DNA of 5,771 nucleotides from Treponema sp. (GCA_031277045.1 JAISLX010000071.1:1-5771); one strand, 5' to 3'; shown: positions 1 through 4,844, counted from the first letter of the stretch. Notes: generated by a model from the sequence alone, not told the origin. A program made the numbers and translations.

Positions 1-389
1 GCGATGATGTCCACGGCGGGGCGGTCCAGGATGTGGTTATCCAGGAGCTGTTTCCCCAGGATATGCTTGGTGACGATCTCTTCCGCAACGGCGCCGTCTA
101 CTTTGCCGTAGATGACCGCAGGCATGCCCGGCACGACCACCTCCACGGTGGGTTCCGAATGGCACAGCCCCATGCAGCCGGTTTGCCGGACCAGAACCTG
201 TTCCACCAGGCTGTGATCGTCCAGGGACCGGATAAAGGCGTCCAGCGTACCCTTGGCCCCGGCGGCGATACCGCAGGTACCCATACCCACGATAACCTGG
301 ATTTCCTTGCCTTCGGCATCACGCCTGCTTAGATCCGTTTTTTTCGAATCCCGCAGCTTTCTTAGCTCTTCTAGTGTCATCTTTGCCAT
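1..389 (-). CDS. hndB: HndB-like [2Fe-2S] ferredoxin subunit of NAD(P)-linked [FeFe]-hydrogenase (3' end outside window)
   Basis: This is a small thioredoxin-fold [2Fe-2S] protein that would pass electrons within a cytoplasmic, multi-subunit, electron-bifurcating [FeFe]-hydrogenase. The frame is open from the ATG at 389 to the left edge, giving 129 codons and no stop. The N-terminus reads MAKMTLEELRKLRDS, followed by a glycine-rich segment with Cys39 (GTCGIAAGA) and then Cys72 and Cys76 (GCMGLC). Both motifs fit the HndB family as I know it. The C-terminal part ends in a KHIL-type helix, so the protein is probably nearly complete. The start is supported by AGGAGAGG about 4-11 bases upstream; an internal ATG three codons later is less likely. 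It lies 72 bp after the ATPase gene on the same strand, in the usual hnd order. A fourth ligand cysteine is not obvious, which may be normal for the family. A NuoF/HndC-type gene is expected next. Family assignment is fairly sure; the exact partner set is inferred. Confidence 0.85.
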   Translation of the reverse strand, partial: MAKMTLEELRKLRDSKKTDLSRRDAEGKEIQVIVGMGTCGIAAGAKGTLDAFIRSLDDHSLVEQVLVRQTGCMGLCHSEPTVEVVVPGMPAVIYGKVDGAVAEEIVTKHILGKQLLDNHILDRPAVDII

Positions 390-461
390 GTTCCTCTCCT
401 CTAAGAGTTGACTTTTCTGTAAAACCGCCCGGCCGCTGTTCTGCGGCGGGGTATCTTCATT

Positions 462-1025
462 TCATTCATCCTCTTCCAGGGAACGCAGGTATTTGTCCAG
501 CAGGACCAGCGAACCCGTGCCGTCAAGGCCCCCCAGGGCCTCGCTTATCTCCGTCTTGCGCAGTTCGTATGAGCTTTGCCGCCCGTCCCCTTTCCGGAAC
601 CGGGTGATGCGTATTTCCTCCGGCCCCGGAAACATCAGGACGGACCGGAACATGCCGGGAATATCCCCCACCGGGGGCATGTCCACGTTGCCCGCATCGA
701 ACCAGGCGCTCACCGTGGTCCCCTTCCCCTTTTCGGACTTGATGTCCCAGCCCCCGCCGGACTGCTCCGCGGTCTGGATAAGAAAGGGGATCCCCAGGCC
801 GACTTTGCGGTGGGGGTGCTTGACCCCGTCCGTCACAAAGGGATCCGCCGCCCGTTTAAGCTCGGCGGCGTCCATCCCCTTGCCGTTGTCCCGGACGGTA
901 AAGCGGAATTCCCCGCCGCCGCCGGAATTCCCGGTCTCCGAAACCTCCAGTTCCACCAGGGCCGCACCGGACTCCGCCCCGTTTTGTGCAATGTCGGTAA
1001 CCAGATCGGCCAGGGTAAAGTGCAT
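462..1025 (-). CDS. GHKL (histidine-kinase-like) ATPase-domain protein of hydrogenase operon
   Basis: The product is a 187-residue soluble protein that is essentially a lone HATPase_c domain. Visible nucleotide-binding boxes are the N box (DIAQNGAESGA, residues 10-20), the G1 box DNGKGM, a GLGIPF G2 box and a GKGTTV G3-like box. There is no dimerisation/phosphoacceptor histidine domain and no membrane segment, so it is not a complete sensor kinase. Proteins of this size sit between the NuoE-like and HndB-like genes in many [FeFe]-hydrogenase operons; their role is not established, with regulation or assembly being guesses. I chose the ATG at 1025 because homologues begin just before the N-box helix. 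The frame is open further upstream to a TTG at 1082, but that extension would encode two hairpins. No normal Shine-Dalgarno precedes 1025: a perfect hairpin occupies that place. It ends in an acidic tail (EEDE) at TGA 462-464. Confidence 0.85.
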   Translation of the reverse strand: MHFTLADLVTDIAQNGAESGAALVELEVSETGNSGGGGEFRFTVRDNGKGMDAAELKRAADPFVTDGVKHPHRKVGLGIPFLIQTAEQSGGGWDIKSEKGKGTTVSAWFDAGNVDMPPVGDIPGMFRSVLMFPGPEEIRITRFRKGDGRQSSYELRKTEISEALGGLDGTGSLVLLDKYLRSLEEDE

Positions 1026-1026
1026 G

Positions 1027-1051
1027 GTCAAAAACCCGAAGGGTTTTTGAC
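1027..1051 (-). repeat. Perfect 11-bp hairpin abutting the ATPase start codon
   Basis: On the transcribed minus strand GTCAAAAACCC is followed by the loop TTC and then GGGTTTTTGAC, an 11-bp perfect stem with a 3-base loop. Its last base lies one base before the ATG at 1025, so it covers the position where a ribosome-binding site should be. There is no T-run exactly after it, so it is not a simple terminator. Confidence 0.75.
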
Positions 1052-1054
1052 TCC

Positions 1055-1075
1055 GGAGTTTCCTGTGGAAACTCC
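1055..1075 (-). repeat. Perfect 9-bp hairpin, second of a pair
   Basis: On the minus strand GGAGTTTCC, loop ACA, GGAAACTCC form a perfect 9-bp stem with a 3-base loop. Only three bases (GGA) separate it from the hairpin at 1027-1051. Both lie in the 93-bp gap between hndA and the ATPase gene, and would be present in the operon mRNA. Likely roles are message stability, differential expression or translation control; none is shown by the sequence. Confidence 0.7.
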
Positions 1076-1118
1076 ATAACAAGGAACCCCCGGTTTTTTA
1101 GCGAGGATTCCCGGTTTG

Positions 1119-1604
1119 TCAGGCATTTTGGTACTTGGCGATGATCTCCGGCAGTTGATCCTTGGTAAGCTTGCCGTAGGTATCGTTGCCCACGGTCATT
1201 ACCGGGGCCAGGCCGCAGCAGCCTACGCAGCGGACCGGGTCGATGGAGAAAAGCCCGTCCTCGGTCACGGCCCCCGGGGCGATGCCTAGGATACTCCGGG
1301 CCTCCTCGATGAGGTCCTGGCCGCCCTTGAGGTAGCAGGCCGTCCCCAGACATACGGAAATTTTGTATTTGCCGGGCTTGGTAGTCTTAAAAAAATGGTA
1401 AAAAGTGATAACCCCGTAGATCCGCGCCAGGGAAATCCCCGTAAGGCGGGACAGCCGTTCCGCCGCCTGGCGGGAAATAAACCCAAACGTTTCCTGGGTC
1501 TTATGCAGAATCATGATAAGACTGCCGGGTTTTTCCTTCCATTCATCAATGAAAGAAGCCAGTTCCTGGGGAAATACCAGGTCTCCCACGTCCGCTGTTG
1601 CCAT
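1119..1604 (-). CDS. hndA: NuoE/HndA-like [2Fe-2S] subunit of NAD(P)-linked [FeFe]-hydrogenase
   Basis: This is the 24-kDa-type thioredoxin-like [2Fe-2S] subunit that sits beside the NADH-binding flavoprotein in complex I and in NAD(P)-dependent or bifurcating hydrogenases. The 161-residue product has the family's helical N-terminal half (residues about 10-70, with TQETFGFISRQAAERLS and the typical IYGVITFYHFF) and the four cluster ligands Cys85 and Cys90 (CLGTAC) and Cys126 and Cys130 (CVGCCGLAP). Cys129 is an extra cysteine common in this branch. I prefer the ATG at 1604 because GGGGG lies 4 bases upstream; an in-frame ATG five codons earlier (1619) has no such site. It is the first gene of the hnd group here, and downstream of it on the same strand come the ATPase and hndB. 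The neighbourhood makes hydrogenase HndA more likely than respiratory NuoE. It is probably cytoplasmic. Confidence 0.92.
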   Translation of the reverse strand: MATADVGDLVFPQELASFIDEWKEKPGSLIMILHKTQETFGFISRQAAERLSRLTGISLARIYGVITFYHFFKTTKPGKYKISVCLGTACYLKGGQDLIEEARSILGIAPGAVTEDGLFSIDPVRCVGCCGLAPVMTVGNDTYGKLTKDQLPEIIAKYQNA

Positions 1605-1619
1605 AAAACCCCCATTCAT

Positions 1620-1680
1620 ATAAAAAACAATATGCCGTTATTCTATAGCTAGATTAGTTTTTTAGCTAGCAGTTTGTTGC
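1620..1680 (-). promoter_or_regulatory. AT-rich leader/possible promoter of the hnd operon with two TAGCTAG sites
   Basis: The 60 bases upstream of hndA are clearly AT-richer than anything around them. On the minus strand a TATAGAAT sequence (about 1640-1647) could serve as a -10 element, but I see no convincing -35 at the right distance. TAGCTAG occurs at 1646-1652 and again at 1663-1669, spaced 17 bp, the first touching the putative -10. TAGCTA is itself palindromic, so the pair could be an operator. This is a weak call based on composition and position. Confidence 0.3.
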
Positions 1681-1700
1681 GTTTGGCGCGTAAAATTCTT

Positions 1701-1746
1701 AAAAAACCGGATAAAGCTGTTCCAAAACGTCAGTTTTTGGAACAGC
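1701..1746 (-). terminator. Probable rho-independent terminator after the 240-residue lipoprotein gene
   Basis: On the minus strand GCTGTTCCAAAA (1746-1735), a 7-base loop, and TTTTGGAACAGC (1727-1716) make a perfect 12-bp stem. It is followed by TTTAT, CCGG and a run of six T at 1706-1701. It lies about 110 bases past the stop codon of the lipoprotein gene and before hndA, so it would separate the two transcription units. The T-run is interrupted, so termination is likely but not certain; the element could also be a dispersed genomic palindrome. Confidence 0.5.
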
Positions 1747-1793
1747 CTCCTTAAAGCAGCGGGAAAACCGGGCTTCCGGACAGGTTTTTCGGC

Positions 1794-1853
1794 AATCGCG
1801 TGCGCGGAGCAGTCCGCGGGGGGCCAATCGTGCGCGGAGCAGTCCGCGCGGGG
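1794..1853. repeat. Two tandem copies of a 30-bp repeat, each with a GC-rich palindrome
   Basis: The 18-base core TGCGCGGAGCAGTCCGCG is identical at 1801-1818 and 1831-1848, a period of 30 bp, and the flanking AATCG and GGGGC-type bases are also repeated. Each core folds as CGCGGA/TCCGCG (7 bp in the second copy) around a GCAG loop. The array begins right after the lipoprotein stop codon (TAA at 1857-1855 on the minus strand). It may help transcription termination or 3'-end stability, or it may be a REP-like dispersed element. Confidence 0.7.
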
Positions 1854-1854
1854 C

Positions 1855-2577
1855 TTAACGCCAGACAGCCTCGTAGCCAAGGGGCTGGGCCAGAACCAGA
1901 AGTTTTATCAGGGGAATGGCAAATTCCGCGGCTGCGCCGGAAAACGTCCCCCCCCGGACCGACACAAGCGGCCCCGGAAACGTTACGGACACGCGGATTT
2001 CTGAGCGGGCCAGTTCTTCCGCCACGGAAAGGTTGTAGACCAGCCCAATCTGGGTCAGGTACTCCTCTTCGGTAATCTGTTCCCCCGTAACAACAGGGGC
2101 AAAGAGGAAATTCAGGTAGTAAACGACACTGGGGGATATAAAACCAAGCATAGCGGGAACAGTTTCCCGGTCCAGCGTAACAGTCATCCGCCCGCCGTCC
2201 GCTTCTTCCGCAAAATCAATACAGCCGCCTGAGCCGGGGGAACTCAAAAAATCCCCCAGCCGGGCAACCGTTACAGGCCCCTCCAGGCCCGCGGGCCCGG
2301 CGTTACGGAACGAAACGCGCCCCATCCCCGGCGCGCCGGACAAGGAACGGGCAATCTCCGGGGCGTCAATCAGAGGGGCGCCGGCGTCCCCCCCCGCAAA
2401 ACTTACAAATTCGCGCATTTTGGCCGCGAATGCCGGGCTTAGGGCGGCGGAAACCTCAAAATTCCCGCTGCCCCCCCGTTCCAGAACCCCCGAAACCGCC
2501 GCGCCGCAGGAACCAAAGGCAAAAGGCCACGCCGCCGCGAAAAAAACCAGGCAAAATTTCCAAAACCGCGTTGTCAT
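1855..2577 (-). CDS. Predicted lipoprotein of unknown function, 240 residues
   Basis: I do not recognise a named family. The N-terminus MTTRFWKFCL is followed by a hydrophobic stretch (residues 8-22) ending in FGSC, a relaxed spirochaete lipobox with Cys24 as the lipidation site. The mature part is rich in Gly, Ala, Pro and Ser up to residue 120, then contains a hydrophobic segment (VVYYLNFLFAPVV, residues 151-163), an acidic helix-like stretch (EQITEEEYLTQIG), and a beta-rich end with VSVTFPGPLVSV (196-207) and a hydrophobic IPLIKLLVLAQPL near the C-terminus. The FPG-containing beta region followed by a hydrophobic end loosely recalls LppM/DUF3153-type lipoproteins; this is a weak guess. The start at 2577 has only a poor ribosome-binding site. 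The coding strand contains G8, G8 and G7 runs at Gly-Gly pairs (see findings). It is divergent from the plus-strand lipoprotein, so a shared surface role is possible. It is probably anchored to a membrane facing the periplasm or outside. Confidence 0.75.
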   Translation of the reverse strand: MTTRFWKFCLVFFAAAWPFAFGSCGAAVSGVLERGGSGNFEVSAALSPAFAAKMREFVSFAGGDAGAPLIDAPEIARSLSGAPGMGRVSFRNAGPAGLEGPVTVARLGDFLSSPGSGGCIDFAEEADGGRMTVTLDRETVPAMLGFISPSVVYYLNFLFAPVVTGEQITEEEYLTQIGLVYNLSVAEELARSEIRVSVTFPGPLVSVRGGTFSGAAAEFAIPLIKLLVLAQPLGYEAVWR

Positions 2578-2649
2578 ACCACGATACTACCAGCCCCGCC
2601 GCGAATGAACTACCCCGCTCAAGGACCCGGATTTTTTTCACGGAATTAG

Positions 2650-2691
2650 GCGTTTTTTTGGACCGGAAAGCTTGACGCCGTAAAAAAACGC
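2650..2691. repeat. 10-bp perfect inverted repeat enclosing the -35 box of the plus-strand promoter
   Basis: GCGTTTTTTT (2650-2659) and AAAAAAACGC (2682-2691) are perfect inverted copies separated by 22 bases. The TTGACG -35 box lies in the interval between them and the right arm lies within the promoter spacer. It is at the 5' side of both flanking genes, so it is not a 3'-end terminator. It could be an operator or give DNA curvature through its A/T tracts. Confidence 0.55.
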
Positions 2692-2700
2692 TACTAAACT
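2672..2700 (+). promoter_or_regulatory. Sigma70-type promoter for the large lipoprotein gene
   Basis: TTGACG (2672-2677, five of six to consensus) and TAAACT (2695-2700, four of six) are separated by exactly 17 bases, which include a run of seven A. Transcription would start near 2707, giving a leader of roughly 87 bases before the ATG at 2794. No comparably good promoter was seen on the minus strand for the divergent gene. Confidence 0.6.
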
Positions 2701-2723
2701 GGGGGATATTAAGGAGACCTGCC

Positions 2724-2790
2724 CCAAACCTCCGGGTTTGGAACAAGCCCCAACATGTCAGTAGCCGGACCGGAGGTCTGGCAGGAGGTT
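2724..2790 (+). promoter_or_regulatory. Structured 5' leader able to pair with its own Shine-Dalgarno
   Basis: Two local stems are visible: CCAAACC/GGTTTGG (2724-2730 with 2735-2741, loop TCCG) and GCCGGACC/GGTCTGGC (2764-2771 with 2775-2782, one G-U pair, loop GGA). The second ends exactly where the AGGAGG ribosome-binding site (2783-2788) begins. AACCTCC (2727-2733) is a perfect complement of GGAGGTT (2784-2790), and ACCTCCGG (2728-2735) is a perfect complement of CCGGAGGT (2770-2777). Alternative, mutually exclusive folds are therefore possible. No known riboswitch class was recognised. Confidence 0.4.
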
Positions 2791-2793
2791 GTT

Positions 2794-4170
2794 ATGAAAA
2801 GGCTTTTATGTGCGTGCGCGGTTATTTCACTTGTCCTGGCAGGCTGCGGACAGCTTACAGGCCCGGTAGGGGGGGGGGAGAGAGAGGGGTTTATTGACCC
2901 GGCTCTGCCGCCGGTGCCGGAAGGCCAGATCCGGCTAGCGGTACCTGCTCCCCTTCCTCCCCTTCCTCCCCTTCCCAGTAATAAGCAGCCGCGTACCCTG
3001 GCGGGGACCAGCGCCGATGTCATCGGGTCCATAGACTACTACGAGGTGTATTTTTACAAAGAGGTCATAGCGGCTGAACCTGAATATTTCTTTACCGGCA
3101 CAGCGGGAAGGGATGAGTTTATCTATGTCAACGTGGTGCCGGACGTAACGTACAAGGTGCTTCTGCTGGCCGGGGATAAAAAGACCAAAACCCTGCTGGC
3201 AAGCGCCTACGATGGCTCCGTTACGATTGAACGCGGTGAGGCGAACCAGGTGAATCTTCAATTGAAGTATGTAAAGTCGGGACCCGATGATTTTTCGTTT
3301 AATTACGAGGATATTGCTTCCGGCGGCCTAATAGCTAACGCCATCATCGGGGACGGTGACCCTGATACCTCCGGGGAGGCCAATTTTGAAGTTTCCTCAG
3401 TTGCGGTCGCTGCTGCTGGAAGCGGTTATGCGAAAGGGAATTTGATTTCAGCGAAGCTTGGTGACACAAATGCACCAACTTTATATCTCAAGGTTACAGA
3501 GGTATCAGATACAGGAGGGATAGTAGGAACGGAGATCGTACAGAAGTGCTGGTGGACATCGGCGGCTACGATTTCTAATCGTGTCGTTACTACTATTACT
3601 GGTACAGGATCTGCTGCCCAACTTACCATTACGACTGCGGCATCCGTTGACATACCAACCAATGTTCCATGGATAACGTATGCTGTTACGGGGCCAGCCC
3701 TCACCAGAACCGAAGATCTGAAATTTACGATTACGACCAGGGAGCTTACACCGTTGATCAACGCCCAAGGCGGCGCATTGACTCTGAAGAAGGCCGTGTT
3801 GACGTTACGCTCTCTCGACACGGATGGGTATGATTATCCGCATTTTAATGCGCTTACAAGCGAAATCTCCACTACCACCGATTTCACTAGTGCGACCATA
3901 TTAACAGCCGACAGCATAGCTTTGACGTATTCGTTTCCCGCAGCCGATGTTCCCAGTATAACTCAGAAAACCTACGGAACGTTGTACTACGTTTTGCACT
4001 ACTATCCCTTTGGGAGTAAGGGGGCTCCGTGGACCATCAGGAACGGGATTGATACCAAGGCAATAGACCAGAGTACGCCCAGTGGTTCCGGCATACTGGT
4101 TAAAATCGGCGCTCCCGGAGAATTTAAGTCTCAAAAGACAGTAGAGGCAGGGGTAGGGACAGGAGGGTAA
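2794..4170 (+). CDS. Large predicted surface lipoprotein, 458 residues, with poly-G tract
   Basis: A lipoprotein signal peptide (MKRLLCACAVISLVLAGC) has a classical LAGC lipobox with Cys18 as the lipid site. The ATG at 2794 is chosen because AGGAGG ends five bases before it and it opens the signal peptide; an in-frame ATG at 2755 lacks both. After the cysteine come a glycine run encoded by a G10 tract (residues 26-28), a proline-rich spacer with PLP repeats (residues 52-61), a beta-rich domain (about 74-160, with DYYEVYFYK, TYKVLLLAGDKK and ANQVNLQLKYV), a GSGY-type module (about 200-283) and a beta-rich C-terminal region ending in Gly-rich GVGTGG. The family is not identified; the pattern suggests an extracellular or periplasmic anchored protein with Ig-like or jelly-roll beta domains. 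Codon use and G+C fall from about residue 200 on (42-53% in the 60-base rows I counted between 3421 and 3960, against 67% in the row 2881-2940). It heads the plus-strand group. Confidence 0.8.
   Translation: MKRLLCACAVISLVLAGCGQLTGPVGGGEREGFIDPALPPVPEGQIRLAVPAPLPPLPPLPSNKQPRTLAGTSADVIGSIDYYEVYFYKEVIAAEPEYFFTGTAGRDEFIYVNVVPDVTYKVLLLAGDKKTKTLLASAYDGSVTIERGEANQVNLQLKYVKSGPDDFSFNYEDIASGGLIANAIIGDGDPDTSGEANFEVSSVAVAAAGSGYAKGNLISAKLGDTNAPTLYLKVTEVSDTGGIVGTEIVQKCWWTSAATISNRVVTTITGTGSAAQLTITTAASVDIPTNVPWITYAVTGPALTRTEDLKFTITTRELTPLINAQGGALTLKKAVLTLRSLDTDGYDYPHFNALTSEISTTTDFTSATILTADSIALTYSFPAADVPSITQKTYGTLYYVLHYYPFGSKGAPWTIRNGIDTKAIDQSTPSGSGILVKIGAPGEFKSQKTVEAGVGTGG
2869..2878 (+). repeat. Homopolymer of ten G inside the lipoprotein reading frame
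   Basis: Ten consecutive G encode Gly26-Gly28 and the first base of Glu29, eight residues after the lipidated cysteine. It is followed directly by an AG dinucleotide run. Loss of one G would bring TAG at 2936-2938 into frame, and gain of one G would bring TGA at 2895-2897 into frame, so either slip would truncate the protein early. Runs of this length are typical of slipped-strand variation. Confidence 0.8.
2950..2976 (+). repeat. Three tandem 9-bp repeats coding for a PLP spacer
   Basis: The unit CCCCTTCCT is present at 2950-2958, 2959-2967 and, with one change in the last base, 2968-2976. The unit is in frame and gives a repeated Pro-Leu-Pro spacer between the lipid anchor and the first domain. 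The surrounding 2948-2976 is pure pyrimidine. Copy-number change would lengthen or shorten the spacer by three residues without a frameshift. Confidence 0.75.
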
Positions 4171-4400
4171 TATGGTGGAGCCAGCCTTGGTTGTTGCCAG
4201 CCGTTGGTTGGCTTCCCGGTAAAAATTATCCCCCCGCCGCCCGGCGGGGGCCGCGGGGCGGGGCCGGCGCGGGGAAACGGTCCTGCCGCACAGCCGCAGT
4301 TTCGCAAGCCTTGAGGCGAACAATGTAAGGGTCTGCCGGCGGCTTGCGGGCGGACTACCGGACGAGGATACCGGACCGGAAAAACAAGGAGGCTGCGGAT
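4171..4400. other. 230-bp very GC-rich gap with a GC hairpin; no gene recognised
   Basis: Between the two lipoprotein genes the plus strand holds CCCCCGCC/GGCGGGGG (4231-4238 with 4243-4250, loop GCCC), a strong 8-bp stem without a following T-run on the plus strand; on the minus strand five T follow after a few bases. The hairpin may weaken read-through or protect the upstream message. A 16-codon ATG frame (4172-4222) follows a good AGGAGGG, but nothing else supports it as a gene. No clear promoter was found for the downstream pair, so it may be co-transcribed with the large lipoprotein. Confidence 0.45.
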
Positions 4401-4844
4401 ATGTTGTGGCGCGCGGGGCATGGTACAGCGGCAATCCTGTTCACGGCGGTTATCCTTGTCTCCTGCGGGAATATCGCCGGGGACGGCATATTTAATTACG
4501 CTGTACCCCCGGACCGTGCGGCCGTCAGCGCGCTGATACCTGTTCCCATACGGCGGCAGTATGCCGTCGGCGCCGGATTCAACAAAAACAGAGACCTTTC
4601 CGTTCTCGCCGTATACTATAACGGCGAAACAGAGTTCGTTCCCATCAAAGACGTTACCATAGGCATCGAAGAAAACCCCGGGGAAGTTTACGCGGCGCCG
4701 GATACGTATATTTTCGATACCCCAGGGGAAAAAGTGGTAAACGTAATATACGCGAACCGGAGGGCCTACTACGCGGTGTGGGTGGGATCTCCGGGCAGTG
4801 GTGCCGGTTCGGGGGACACCAGCATAGAAATTATTATCAAATAG
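4401..4844 (+). CDS. Small predicted lipoprotein with a bacterial Ig-like domain, 147 residues
   Basis: The ATG at 4401 follows AGGAGG with eight bases of spacing and opens a signal peptide whose hydrophobic core (AAILFTAVILV, residues 10-20) ends in LVSC, giving Cys22 as the lipid site. An upstream in-frame TTG at 4344 lacks a ribosome-binding site and would put polar residues before the signal. The mature part has one repeat-like beta domain (about residues 50-129): YAVGAGF, DLSVLAVYYNGETEFVP, DVTIGI, YIFDTPGEKVVNVIY and RRAYYAVWV. This order of a YxxG opening, a YxxG turn, then FxxxGxxxVxVxY and AxYxVxV is the pattern of bacterial Ig-like (Big-type) domains; this is inferred from pattern only. 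It ends with a Gly/Ser-rich linker and IEIIIK. The stop codon overlaps the ribosome-binding site of the next gene, pointing to coupling with the beta-barrel gene. Confidence 0.8.
   Translation: MLWRAGHGTAAILFTAVILVSCGNIAGDGIFNYAVPPDRAAVSALIPVPIRRQYAVGAGFNKNRDLSVLAVYYNGETEFVPIKDVTIGIEENPGEVYAAPDTYIFDTPGEKVVNVIYANRRAYYAVWVGSPGSGAGSGDTSIEIIIK

Noticed and set aside
33..332. Plus-strand open frame opposite the HndB gene
   Set aside because: It is antisense to a clear [2Fe-2S] protein frame; its sequence shows no domain pattern and it has no convincing ribosome-binding site.
493..1079. Two long plus-strand frames opposite the ATPase gene
   Set aside because: They are shadows created by high G+C; the minus-strand frame has all the nucleotide-binding boxes.
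856..1353. Minus-strand frame overlapping the hndA and ATPase genes, including an ATG at 1077
   Set aside because: It is out of frame with both recognised genes and rich in Arg, Gly and Pro as expected of a shifted GC-rich frame.
1662..1880. 72-residue minus-strand frame across the hairpin repeats
   Set aside because: It runs through the tandem palindromes and the terminator-like stem; the repeated ADCSAH pattern simply reflects the 30-bp DNA repeat.
2755..2793. Upstream in-frame ATG for the large lipoprotein
   Set aside because: It would put polar residues before the signal peptide and has no Shine-Dalgarno, whereas the ATG at 2794 has AGGAGG at a five-base distance.
3426..3821. 131-residue minus-strand frame inside the large lipoprotein gene
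   Set aside because: It is antisense to the lipoprotein frame, with no ribosome-binding site or recognisable motif.
4172..4222. 16-codon frame after a good AGGAGGG at the end of the large lipoprotein gene
   Set aside because: The AGGAGGG is explained by the Gly-Gly codons at the end of the upstream gene, and the short peptide has no feature of its own; chance is the simpler reading.
4231..4250. GC hairpin considered as a rho-independent terminator for the large lipoprotein gene
   Set aside because: There is no T-run after it on the plus strand. T residues follow on the minus strand, but no minus-strand gene ends there.
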